64,000 bases of DNA, taken from positions 1 to 64,000 of the forward strand of contig CALEYW010000026.1 of NCBI GenBank assembly GCA_937927945.1. The letters run 5' to 3'. The position numbers were made by a program, and so were the translations under genes. Below, in pieces: positions 50,866-58,969 of this stretch. Numbering within the stretch: the first letter of the stretch is position 1; every line of letters begins with the position of its first letter. A model generated the notes under the pieces. It had not been told where the DNA came from, made no database searches, and saw only the letters and a list, made by a program, of their open reading frames with translations. This stretch comes from an uncultured candidate division WPS-2 bacterium (GTDB lineage Bacteria; Vulcanimicrobiota; Vulcanimicrobiia; Vulcanimicrobiales; Vulcanimicrobiaceae).

Positions 50866-51837
50866 CTACGGCGGCTTGCCGTAGGAGGGTTCGCCGCGAT
50901 CGATCTCCGCGTTGATGATCGAGGTGCATTGCGGCCGGAAGAACGCGCACACCGTGCGCGAGAGCGCGAAGTTGGTCGGCAGCGTGAACCCGGCGGGAGG
51001 ATCCTGCGCCGGGAAGGTCATCGTTCCGTTGGGATTGTCGTGATAATCGAACGGATCTTTGTGCGGTGCGAAATAGAACGGCCACGGAAACGAGACCTGT
51101 TCGAAGAAACCGTCCGTATAGTGCACCAGGCACCGGATGTAGTGGCCGCGCATGCGTCCGACCATCATCGGACCTTGGATGGAGACGCAGTCGCCGTCGC
51201 CCGAGATGAACATCTTCGCGCGGACCTCTTGCGGCGTTCCCGCCAAGATTTGGTCGTACCGGCGCCGGTCCGTTGACGGCAGCTCGCGCTGCGCGCGCAC
51301 GTCGGAGGCCGCGCCGCGCTGCTGGGGACCTTCGCTGACCGCGCGCTGGGCCGCGGCGATCGCGCGGCTGAACTGCGCGTCGAGCGCGGCGATCTGCTGC
51401 GGCGAGAACGCGTTGCGGTTCGGTTGGGGAGGCAAGGGCACCGGCCGCTGCGCGACCTGCCGGTGAACGACCGCGCGTTGGACGGGCGCGGGTCGCGGCT
51501 TCGCGAGAGCGACCGGCTTCGCGGTAGAAATCTCCGGCAGCGTCGGCATCACGACCGGGTGCGCGGCGGGCTCGGGCCGCGGCTGCTGCCGGGCGGCCCG
51601 GGGCGAGCGCGCTCGCTGCGAGGGGTGCGGGACGACGCGGTGCTCGATCGTGATCGCGTCGGAGTAGGAGACGCCCTCGGGGGCCTGGCGGGCCTGCGTC
51701 GGCGATTTCGCGAGGACCTCGCGCACGAAGAATCCCCAGATGGCGCCGCCGACGAGATGGAAGAGGATCGAGAGAATTACCGCAACGACCAGGACGCGGC
51801 GGCCGGTCCGGTACGCGGGCTCGGGGAAGAGGTGCAC
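50866..51837 (-). CDS. TonB-like single-span protein, unknown function
   Basis: 323 residues from GTG 51837. One N-terminal span (VLVVAVILSILFHLVGGAIW), a Pro/Arg-rich linker of about 120 residues that could cross the envelope, and a C-terminal domain with DCVSIQGPMMVGRMRG and several Cys (CLVHYTDGFFEQVSFPWPFY). The layout resembles TonB/energy-transducing proteins, but the C-terminal domain is not a recognisable TonB domain. It is divergent from the TatD gene. Confidence 0.7.
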   Translation of the reverse strand: MHLFPEPAYRTGRRVLVVAVILSILFHLVGGAIWGFFVREVLAKSPTQARQAPEGVSYSDAITIEHRVVPHPSQRARSPRAARQQPRPEPAAHPVVMPTLPEISTAKPVALAKPRPAPVQRAVVHRQVAQRPVPLPPQPNRNAFSPQQIAALDAQFSRAIAAAQRAVSEGPQQRGAASDVRAQRELPSTDRRRYDQILAGTPQEVRAKMFISGDGDCVSIQGPMMVGRMRGHYIRCLVHYTDGFFEQVSFPWPFYFAPHKDPFDYHDNPNGTMTFPAQDPPAGFTLPTNFALSRTVCAFFRPQCTSIINAEIDRGEPSYGKPP

Positions 51838-51857
51838 GAGAGGCCTAAGGTTTCACC

Positions 51858-52640
51858 ATGATCGACACGCATGCCCACGTGCACGACCGCGCGTTCGACG
51901 AGGACCGCGCCGCCATGCTCGAGCGGGCACGCCTCGCCGGTGTCGAGGCGATCGTGACGGTTGGGTGTGACGTCGAGGATAGCCGCCGAGCCTGCGAGGC
52001 GGCTGAGGCCTTCGGCCTTGCGGCGACGATCGGGATCCACCCCCACGAAGCGAAGGACGCCCCCGCCGACCTGGCCGCCGTCTTCGACGGGCTGCGCGCG
52101 CAGTTCGGCGCGCGCGTCGTCGCGGTCGGTGAGACGGGGCTCGACTATCACTACGACCACAGCCCGCGCGACGTGCAGCGCGCCGTCTTCGCCGCGCAGC
52201 TCGCCTACGCGCGCGAACGCGAGATGCCGCTGGTGTTTCACCAGCGCGAAGCGCACGACGATTTCGTCGCCGCGCTGCGCGCGGGGTACGATTCCGGCGC
52301 GCAGCGCGGCATCGTGCACTGCTTCACCGGGACGCCGGAGGAGGCGCAGCTCTTCGCAGGCGAGTTCGGCCTGCTGCTGGGAATCGGCGGCGTGGTGACG
52401 TTCAAGACCGCGCAGCCGCTGCGCGACGCGGTGAAGGCGGCCGGCTTGGACGCGATCGTACTCGAAACGGATTGCCCGTATCTGGCGCCGATTCCGCACC
52501 GCGGGAAACGCAACGAACCGGCCTACCTGGCCGACACGGCGCAGGTCGTCGCCGGGGTGCTCGGGGTCGACGTGGCAACGGTCCTCGCCCGCGCGGATGC
52601 GAACGCGCGACGCATCTTCGGCCTGAAGCAGGCTGCGTGA
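51858..52640 (+). CDS. TatD family DNase
   Basis: 260-residue metal-dependent hydrolase. It has the N-terminal THAH metal motif (MIDTHAHVHD), GIHPHEAK, GETGLDYHYD, FHQREAHDD, HCFTG and ETDCPYLAP, the full TatD set, then a C-terminal LADTAQVVA helix. Members are 3'-5' exonucleases acting on damaged DNA. Placement near metG is common in bacteria. Confidence 0.94.
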   Translation: MIDTHAHVHDRAFDEDRAAMLERARLAGVEAIVTVGCDVEDSRRACEAAEAFGLAATIGIHPHEAKDAPADLAAVFDGLRAQFGARVVAVGETGLDYHYDHSPRDVQRAVFAAQLAYAREREMPLVFHQREAHDDFVAALRAGYDSGAQRGIVHCFTGTPEEAQLFAGEFGLLLGIGGVVTFKTAQPLRDAVKAAGLDAIVLETDCPYLAPIPHRGKRNEPAYLADTAQVVAGVLGVDVATVLARADANARRIFGLKQAA

Positions 52641-52663
52641 TCCGCCGGCCGCCGTGCCGAACC

Positions 52664-52777
52664 TCAACGGTGCAAAGGCTCGACCCATCCTGAGACGGCC
52701 GACGCCAGCCCGAGGATCGAGACCACCGTGCCGTTGGCGAGCGCCGTCGCTCCACGCACGACCCATGATGGCCCCAT
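52664..52777 (-). CDS. possible 37-aa single-span peptide
   Basis: Minus-strand frame from ATG 52777: MGPSWVVRGATALANG, then a hydrophobic stretch (TVVSILGLASAVSGWV) and EPLHR. It lies in the 246-bp gap between the TatD and menG genes, where I see nothing else. No ribosome site is evident and no family is known. Confidence 0.25.
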   Translation of the reverse strand: MGPSWVVRGATALANGTVVSILGLASAVSGWVEPLHR

Positions 52778-52886
52778 GCGACACCGTTGCTCTGCACGGC
52801 GACCCCTTGCCTTCCCCCGCAGGGTTTCGTGGGAAGTGCGGAGTGGATCGAGGGCCGGCCGCCGAACAGCCCCGGTCGACCTGACC

Positions 52887-53582
52887 ATGGATAAGGCACT
52901 CTACGTCCGCGAGATGTTCGCGGCGATCGCTCCGCGGTACGACCGCGCGAATCGGCTGCTCACGGCGGGCGTCGACGAGGCGTGGCGTAAGCGCGCCGTG
53001 ACGGAGCTCGCCGCCCCCGGCGGCGGCCGGATCGTGGACCTCTGCTGCGGCACCGGCGATCTGGTCTTCCACCTGCTCCGAACCGACCCGTCGATGCACG
53101 TCGTCGGGGTCGACTTCACCCCGCCGATGCTGGACGGCGCGCGCAGCCGGGCCGGCCGCGAGGATCCCGCGTCGCGCGCGACGTTCGTGGAGGGCGACGT
53201 GACCCGCTTGCCGTTCGGCGACGCCGAGTTCGACGGCGCGACGATGGGCTTCTCGATGCGCAACGTGGTCGACATCGTGGCGACCTTGAAGGAAGCGCGC
53301 CGCGTCCTGCGGCCGGGTTCGCGTTTCGTGAACCTCGACGTCACCAAGCCGCCGAACCCGCTCGTGCGCCGCCTCTTCGGATTCTATTTCTACAACCTGG
53401 TGCCGCTGATCGGCGGCCTGGTGGGCGGCTCGAAAACGGCGTACCGCTATCTGCCGAACTCGCTGACGAACTTCCCCGACGCCGACGGCCTCGCCGACCG
53501 CTTCCGCAGCGCCGGATTCCGCGACGTCCGCTACATCCGCCTCGGCGCCGGCGCCATCGCCGTGCACGTGGGCGTCGCATAA
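52887..53582 (+). CDS. menG: demethylmenaquinone/ubiquinone methyltransferase (UbiE/MenG)
   Basis: 231 residues. The SAM motif IVDLCCGTGDLVFHL, the UbiE signatures YDRANRLLTAGVDEAWR and YRYLPNSLTNFP, and RNVVDIVATLKEARRVLRPG are all present. It methylates the quinone ring at the last step of menaquinone (and in other bacteria ubiquinone) synthesis. ATG 52887 gives the family N-terminus (MDKALYVREMFAAIAPRYD). Two bases separate its stop from the polyprenyl synthase ATG, which supplies the side chain; together they point to menaquinone. Confidence 0.93.
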   Translation: MDKALYVREMFAAIAPRYDRANRLLTAGVDEAWRKRAVTELAAPGGGRIVDLCCGTGDLVFHLLRTDPSMHVVGVDFTPPMLDGARSRAGREDPASRATFVEGDVTRLPFGDAEFDGATMGFSMRNVVDIVATLKEARRVLRPGSRFVNLDVTKPPNPLVRRLFGFYFYNLVPLIGGLVGGSKTAYRYLPNSLTNFPDADGLADRFRSAGFRDVRYIRLGAGAIAVHVGVA

Positions 53583-53584
53583 CG

Positions 53585-54541
53585 ATGCTCGAACGCCAGG
53601 CGCCCGAGCGCGATTTGTACGCGTTGATCGAGGACTATTTCCGGGCATCGTTCGCAACCGACAACGCGTTGATCACCGAGGCGGTGCGGCGGATGCTCGA
53701 TGCGGGAGGGAAACGGCTGCGCCCGCGGTTCACGCTCCTCGCCGCCGAGGCGGTGGGCGGAAACGCGGAGCCGCACCTGCGACTGGCCGCCTTCATGGAA
53801 TTGATCCACGTCGCGACGCTGATCCACGACGACGTGGTCGACAACGCCGAGACGCGGCGCGGCGTGAACGCGACGGCCGTCGATTTCGGGAACCGTATCA
53901 GCGTGCTCGCCGGCGACTACCTCTTCGCCTGGATCTTCAAGAACCTCACCGCCGACTATTCGCACCCGATCCCGCACATTCTGAGCGCTACGCTCGCCGA
54001 CATCACCGACGGCGAGGTGCTGCAGCTGCGCGCGCTCGGCAACCTCGCGACGACGCTCGCCGAGTACGTCGAGGTCGCGGCGAAGAAAACCGCCTCGCTG
54101 TTCGCCGCTTCGGCCGAATGCGGCGCGCTGGCGGCCGGCGGTTCGCCGTTCGCCGTCAAGGCGCTGCGCGACTTCGGCACCGCCTACGGGATCGCGTTCC
54201 AGATGCGCGACGACCTGCTCGACCTCACCGCCGACGAGGCGACGCTCGGCAAACCGGTCGGCAACGACCTGCGCGAACGCAAGATGACCGTCCCCCTGGT
54301 TCTCTCGCTCGAGGGGGCGGATCGGGATTTTCGCGCCGACGTCGAACGGTTCTTCGAGGAGGACGATGACACGCGCGAGCGGATCGCGGGTATCGTCACC
54401 GGGATCCGCGCCAATGACGGCCTGAGCAAGACGGAAGCGGCCCTCGCCGGCTACGTCGAACGAGCAAAAGCGTCGCTCGCACCGCTCGGGAACGCCCCAG
54501 CCCGCTCCGAACTCGTCGCGCTCGCCGACGCCTTACTCTGA
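53585..54541 (+). CDS. polyprenyl diphosphate synthase
   Basis: 318-residue trans-prenyltransferase, making the isoprenoid tail of the quinone. First Asp-rich motif LIHDDVVDNAETRRG, second MRDDLLDLTAD, and GGKRLRPRF near the N-terminus are intact. The chain length is not decidable; adjacency to menG suggests heptaprenyl or similar. Confidence 0.93.
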   Translation: MLERQAPERDLYALIEDYFRASFATDNALITEAVRRMLDAGGKRLRPRFTLLAAEAVGGNAEPHLRLAAFMELIHVATLIHDDVVDNAETRRGVNATAVDFGNRISVLAGDYLFAWIFKNLTADYSHPIPHILSATLADITDGEVLQLRALGNLATTLAEYVEVAAKKTASLFAASAECGALAAGGSPFAVKALRDFGTAYGIAFQMRDDLLDLTADEATLGKPVGNDLRERKMTVPLVLSLEGADRDFRADVERFFEEDDDTRERIAGIVTGIRANDGLSKTEAALAGYVERAKASLAPLGNAPARSELVALADALL

Positions 54542-54556
54542 AAACCGGAGAACCCT

Positions 54557-54850
54557 ATGCTCGGAACCACCGAAATCGCTCTCATCGTCGGCGCCGCAAT
54601 CCTGCTCTTCGGCGTCGACAAGCTGCCGAAGCTGGCCCGCAGCGCCGGTCAAGCGAAAAAAGAATTCATGGTCGGCCAAGCCGAGGCCGACATCGCCGCG
54701 GAACGCACGCGCGAGGAAGCACGCAAGCGCGCCGAGGTCGTGGCGGCCGAAGCGGCGACCGCGCCCAACGGCGTCGGCCAGCCAACGGCCGTCCCGGATC
54801 CGCTGACCGGCGGTCCGCCGCCCACGACAATCGCCCCGCCGAGGCCCTGA
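54557..54850 (+). CDS. tatA: Sec-independent translocase TatA
   Basis: 97 residues: short N-terminal span (TEIALIVGAAILLFGVDKLP), the conserved FG-x-x-KLPKLARSAG hinge, an amphipathic helix (AKKEFMVGQAEADIAAERTR) and a Pro-rich unstructured tail. Forms the protein-conducting part of the twin-arginine system. It is 6 bp from tatC. No tatB is seen, so a two-component TatAC system is likely. Confidence 0.93.
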   Translation: MLGTTEIALIVGAAILLFGVDKLPKLARSAGQAKKEFMVGQAEADIAAERTREEARKRAEVVAAEAATAPNGVGQPTAVPDPLTGGPPPTTIAPPRP

Positions 54851-54856
54851 TCGAAG

Positions 54857-55639
54857 GTGCTCGCCGAGCGCTCGACGCGCGAGCGCGAGCCTGAGGTGGA
54901 TTGGGACCAGAAGGAGATGCCGTTCACGGAGCACCTGCGGGAGCTCCGGAACCGGCTGGCAATCTGCGTCGCGACCGTCCTCGGGTTGGCGGTCGTGCTG
55001 CTCTGGCCGTGCCAGCAAGCCATTCGGCCGCTGGTGCGTTTGTATTTCGGCGACAAAATCGTCCTGCACGCCTTCGGCCCCGCCGACGCGGTGTGGGCGA
55101 TCTTCAAATTCGCGATCTACGGCGCGATCGTGCTCGGCCTGCCGGTCCTGCTGTATCAGATCTGGATGTTCGTGGTCCCCGCGGTGCACCCGAAGACCCG
55201 CCGGGCCGTCTACTCCTACGTCCTGCCGTCGTTCTTGCTGGCGCTGCTGGGCATCGCGTTCGCGCACTTCCTGGTCATCCCGCGGGTCATCGGCGCGCTG
55301 ATCCAGATCACCAACACGATCGCCGACCCGACGTTCGGCATCGAGTCGACCGTCAACCTGATCCTGCTGCTGTTCCTGGCGTTCGCGCTGGTGTTTCAGA
55401 CGCCGGTGGTCATGCTGCTGATGGCCCGCATCGGCCTCGTGAACACGGTGATGCTGCGCAAGTACCGGCGCTACATCGTCTTCGGGATGCTGCTCGCCGG
55501 CGGCGTCCTGGCCCCTGACGGCAGCCCGGTCACCATGCTGCTGATCGCCTCGCCGATGTACGTCCTGTTCGAGGCCTCGATCTGGCTGATCGTCTTGATG
55601 GAGCGCAGGTGGAAGCGCGACGCGGCGTTGGAGTCGTAG
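54857..55639 (+). CDS. tatC: Sec-independent translocase TatC
   Basis: 260 residues with six spans. N-terminal MPFTEHLRELRNRL is the classic TatC signature; FAIYGAIVLGLPVLLYQIW and VLAPDGSPVTML follow. It recognises twin-arginine signals. GTG 54857 is the only good start. Its 3' end overlaps the resB start by 31 bp. Confidence 0.95.
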   Translation: MLAERSTREREPEVDWDQKEMPFTEHLRELRNRLAICVATVLGLAVVLLWPCQQAIRPLVRLYFGDKIVLHAFGPADAVWAIFKFAIYGAIVLGLPVLLYQIWMFVVPAVHPKTRRAVYSYVLPSFLLALLGIAFAHFLVIPRVIGALIQITNTIADPTFGIESTVNLILLLFLAFALVFQTPVVMLLMARIGLVNTVMLRKYRRYIVFGMLLAGGVLAPDGSPVTMLLIASPMYVLFEASIWLIVLMERRWKRDAALES

Positions 55640-57039
55640 CGCTCACGGCGCTCGGCCCGCTGCGGGAAGCGTGGGCCGACCTCGTGCGTACGTTCGCCAA
55701 CGTGACGTTCGGCGTCACGCTGCTCGGCGTGTGGGCCTTTCTTACCTTGATCGGCGTCGTGCTCGAGCAAGGGAAAGATCCGTCGTTTTACGCCGCCAAC
55801 TACGCGCCGCCGATCGCACGGCTCATCGCGCGGCTCGACCTCGCCAACATCTATCACAGCGCCGCATACCTGGGCGTGCTGGGATTGATCTTGTGCTCGA
55901 TGGCGGCGGCGACGTTCACCAAAGTGATACCGCGCCGCATCCCGCGTCTGGGACCCGTCAAGGTCGACGCGATCCCGCTGCACGCGAAGGTCGTCGTCGC
56001 CGGCGACGTCGAGACGGCTCGTGAACGGATCGCGGCGTTCTTCGCGCAACGTGGCTGGCAGGTGCGCAAGCGCGCGTTCGGCGGCGACGAGTGGACGTTC
56101 GCGGACAAGAACAATTGGGCGCGCCGCGGCGTGCTCGTCGCGCACGTCGGCTTTCTGATCATCGCGATCGGCACGACGATCTACTGGGCCAAGGGCTACA
56201 GCGGCCAGTTCGCCGTGCTCAGCGGTGAGACGGCGACGATCCCCGAGAACGGCGCGAAGGTCGATCTGCGGCGCTTCGCCTATCGCATCGACCCGATCAC
56301 GACGAAGGCCGGCATCGTCTACCAGCCGATCGACTACGTCTCCGACGCCAAGGTCACGGGCAAGGACGGCGTCACGCGCGATGCCGTGATTCGCGTGAAC
56401 CAGCCGTACGACGTCGACGGCACGCTGATCTATCAGGCGACGTACGGTTTCGCGATCGACTTCCGGCTCACCAAAGACGGCCGGCCCGTTCCCGGCAGCC
56501 CCGACCATCCGCTCAAGGAAGGCGAAGGCTTTCCGATCGACGGCACGACGCGGGCGATCCAGTACACGCGTTTCGTCGGCACGATCGACCGCGCGACCGG
56601 CCAACCGGCAGCGGATCCGCGGCCGAACGACCCCGGAATCGTCATCCAGGCGTTTGACGGCGAGCGTGCCGTCGGCAGCGCCCTCGTGCCGCTCGGCCAG
56701 ACGGTCGAACTCGGCGCGGGCTTCGCCCTCACGCCGGTCCGCTACGTCCTCTACTCCGGCTTCCAGTACCGCAACGACCCCGGGATGCTCGTCGTCGGGC
56801 TCGGCGCGTTCGTCCTGCTGACCGGCCTGTGCATCTCGATGTACTTCTTGCCGGCCCGGCTGTTCGTCATCGCCCGCCCGGTCCCGGGCGGCACCGAGGT
56901 GGGGCTCGCGGCGACGACCGTGAAGGGCTACGATGTGTTCGAGGACCGCTTCCGGGAAATCGTCGACGCGCTCCATCGGACGCAACCGCTCGCGGACGTC
57001 ACCGAAGTCACACCCGCCCCGGCGCTCGGAACGGTATAA
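55609..57039 (+). CDS. resB: cytochrome c biogenesis protein ResB
   Basis: 476 residues, system II cytochrome c maturation. Spans: VTFGVTLLGVWAFLTLIGVV, SAAYLGVLGLILCSMAAAT, GVLVAHVGFLIIAIGTTIYW, and a last one near MLVVGLGAFVLLTGLCISM, with a large external domain between the third and fourth. With CcsA it carries heme to apocytochromes. The GTG at 55609 lies inside tatC; the overlap suggests coupling. Confidence 0.92.
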   Translation: MEARRGVGVVALTALGPLREAWADLVRTFANVTFGVTLLGVWAFLTLIGVVLEQGKDPSFYAANYAPPIARLIARLDLANIYHSAAYLGVLGLILCSMAAATFTKVIPRRIPRLGPVKVDAIPLHAKVVVAGDVETARERIAAFFAQRGWQVRKRAFGGDEWTFADKNNWARRGVLVAHVGFLIIAIGTTIYWAKGYSGQFAVLSGETATIPENGAKVDLRRFAYRIDPITTKAGIVYQPIDYVSDAKVTGKDGVTRDAVIRVNQPYDVDGTLIYQATYGFAIDFRLTKDGRPVPGSPDHPLKEGEGFPIDGTTRAIQYTRFVGTIDRATGQPAADPRPNDPGIVIQAFDGERAVGSALVPLGQTVELGAGFALTPVRYVLYSGFQYRNDPGMLVVGLGAFVLLTGLCISMYFLPARLFVIARPVPGGTEVGLAATTVKGYDVFEDRFREIVDALHRTQPLADVTEVTPAPALGTV

Positions 57040-57047
57040 GGAGAGGT

Positions 57048-58040
57048 ATGGACCCGACCAGAGAGCTGCTCGACCAAACGCTGCTGCGCATCGGGATCGC
57101 TTCGTACGTCACGGGCGCCCTGGTGCTGTTCGGCTACTTCCTCCTGCGCACGCCGTTGCTGCGCGCCATCGGCATGCCGCTCGCGATCCTCGGCTGCGCG
57201 GCACAGTTCGTCGAACTCGGCACGCGCTGGTGGATGACGGGCGTATGGCCGCTGACGAACCTGTACGGCTCGCTTTCGCTCTTCAGCGCAGTCGCCGTCA
57301 CGATCTTCCTCATCTTCGCGTATCGTTACGACTTCGCGCTGATCGGCGGTCCGGTACTCGCGGTGGCGGCGATCGCGTTCAGCTACGCGACGACGTGGAA
57401 CGAGGGGTACATGCCGGCGGTGCCGGCGCTGCAATCGTACTGGATCAAGATCCACGTGCCGATCGTCATCACGGCGTACGCCTCGTTCATGGTCGCAGCG
57501 TGCGTGTCGCTGCTCTATCTGTTCAAGGCCGCGGCGGAACGGCGGTACGAGACGCGCGGCACCACGCTGCGCGGCGTCGTCGCCGCGCCCGCCGGCGGCA
57601 CGATGGACGTCTCGCTCAGCACCACTGCCTACGCCGCGCCGCCGCCGGGAATCGTCCGCATCGACACGCCCGCGATCGCGCAAGCGGCAGCCGCGGGGGA
57701 CGCTGCCGCGCAATGGCTGGCAGGACTACCGTCGCTGGCGCGTCTCGACGTCATACAGTATCGCGTCATCGCGGTCGGCCTGCCGCTCCTCTCGCTCGGC
57801 ATCATCACCGGCGCGATGTGGGCGAAAGAAGCATGGGGTGCCTACTGGCAGTGGGACCCCAAAGAAACGGCCGCGCTGATCTCATGGATCGTGTACGCGA
57901 TGTTCATGCATCTGCACACGCGCCCCGAGTGGCGCGGAACGAAGACGGCCTGGATCAGCGTCATCGGCTTCGCCTCGATCGTCTTCTGCTACCTCGGCGT
58001 CAACATCTGGATCAGCGGCCTGCACTCCTATAAGATGTAG
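57048..58040 (+). CDS. ccsA: cytochrome c biogenesis protein CcsA (ResC)
   Basis: 330 residues, polytopic. The heme-handling WWD-type motif is WGAYWQWDPKETAALISW, preceded by GAMWAKEA; His residues for heme are in IKIHVPIVITAY and FMHLHTRPEW. A low-complexity insertion of about 60 residues sits between spans 5 and 6. It follows resB by 8 bp with an AAGGAGAGG ribosome site and completes the maturation module. Cytochrome c at 58299 is a likely client. Confidence 0.93.
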   Translation: MDPTRELLDQTLLRIGIASYVTGALVLFGYFLLRTPLLRAIGMPLAILGCAAQFVELGTRWWMTGVWPLTNLYGSLSLFSAVAVTIFLIFAYRYDFALIGGPVLAVAAIAFSYATTWNEGYMPAVPALQSYWIKIHVPIVITAYASFMVAACVSLLYLFKAAAERRYETRGTTLRGVVAAPAGGTMDVSLSTTAYAAPPPGIVRIDTPAIAQAAAAGDAAAQWLAGLPSLARLDVIQYRVIAVGLPLLSLGIITGAMWAKEAWGAYWQWDPKETAALISWIVYAMFMHLHTRPEWRGTKTAWISVIGFASIVFCYLGVNIWISGLHSYKM

Positions 58041-58051
58041 CGCTCTCCGCC

Positions 58052-58285
58052 TCACCCTGAGACGGCAGGAGGCGGCGAACGCCGGTCGATGACGAGGTTT
58101 GCGGCCCACAGGACGAAGGTGAGCGCGAGTGCGATCGTTTCGACGATGCCGAAGCGGACGCGCAGCGGGGTGAAGTCGTAGAGCAGCGCGAGGCCGACGT
58201 CGGCGAGCACGAACATGCGCGTGATCGGCCACGTTCGAGTCACGAAGACGAGGTAGGCGAAGATCAGCGCGAAGATCGTCTGCAC
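58052..58285 (-). CDS. small membrane protein (77 aa)
   Basis: Two to three predicted spans (TIFALIFAYLVFVT, FVLADVGLALLYDF, VETIALALTFVLWAANLVI). GTG 58285. It lies 13 bp downstream of the cytochrome c gene in the same direction and converges with ccsA. No family recognised; likely co-transcribed with the cytochrome. Confidence 0.7.
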   Translation of the reverse strand: MQTIFALIFAYLVFVTRTWPITRMFVLADVGLALLYDFTPLRVRFGIVETIALALTFVLWAANLVIDRRSPPPAVSG

Positions 58286-58298
58286 GCGACGTCTTGTG

Positions 58299-58883
58299 TT
58301 ACGTCGTGGTGCCGCGGGCCTGGGGTTCGGGGAAAATGGTCATCTGCGGCAGCGGCGTCGCGGGCGCTCCGAGCGCAGGATCGTCGAAGATGGCCTTCGC
58401 TTGGGGCGGCAGGTCCGGCAGGTGCTTCAAGAAGTACGTGAGCTGCCAAATCTGCTTCTCGTCGAGCGTCATGTCGTAGGCCGGCATTGCCGTCATGCGG
58501 ATGCCGTGCTCGACTTTCCAGTAGATGACGCCTTCCGGATCGTCGTCGACGCCGTGTTTGGCAAACTGCGGCGCCTTGACCTCGAGCCCGCGCGCGATCG
58601 CGCTCGGCGTGCCGTGCCCGGTCCCGTGACAGACGGCGCAGTTCTGCACGTACAGGTTCGCGCCGGCGACGAAGTCGGTTTCGGACGGCGGCCCGTACGG
58701 ATAGGGCGGCATGGGTTTTTCGCGATCGATCGTCGCCTCGAGCGAGGTGCGCGCGAGCCACGTCTCGAGTTTGCCGGGCGGGACGTCCTGCCGAGCCATG
58801 ACCGAGCCGGTCTTGACGGCACCGAACGCAACCAGGCCCAGCAGCAAGAACGCGACGACAAAGCCGAAGAGAAAAGGGCGCAT
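58299..58883 (-). CDS. membrane-anchored monoheme cytochrome c
   Basis: 194 residues. An uncleaved N-terminal anchor (FLFGFVVAFLLLGLVAFGAV), then the heme site NCAVCHGTGHG near residue 83 and a Met axial ligand in RMTAMPAYD. It resembles the small c-type subunits that accept electrons in the periplasm. Adjacent resB/ccsA would mature it. A 6-bp stem-loop surrounds its start codon. Confidence 0.92.
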   Translation of the reverse strand: MRPFLFGFVVAFLLLGLVAFGAVKTGSVMARQDVPPGKLETWLARTSLEATIDREKPMPPYPYGPPSETDFVAGANLYVQNCAVCHGTGHGTPSAIARGLEVKAPQFAKHGVDDDPEGVIYWKVEHGIRMTAMPAYDMTLDEKQIWQLTYFLKHLPDLPPQAKAIFDDPALGAPATPLPQMTIFPEPQARGTTT

Positions 58884-58892
58884 AAACGCCCT
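58875..58892 (-). promoter_or_regulatory. stem-loop with the cytochrome c start codon in the loop
   Basis: On the minus strand AGGGCG (58892-58887), the loop TTTATG (58886-58881) and CGCCCT (58880-58875) form a perfect 6-bp G+C-rich hairpin. The ATG of the cytochrome gene is in the loop. It could limit ribosome access. Confidence 0.4.
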
Positions 58893-58969
58893 GATTCTCC
58901 ACGATGCCGGGAAGCATCACCTGCCGACGATCGCAACGGTTCGCGCTGCGGAACGGGTCTGATAGGCTA

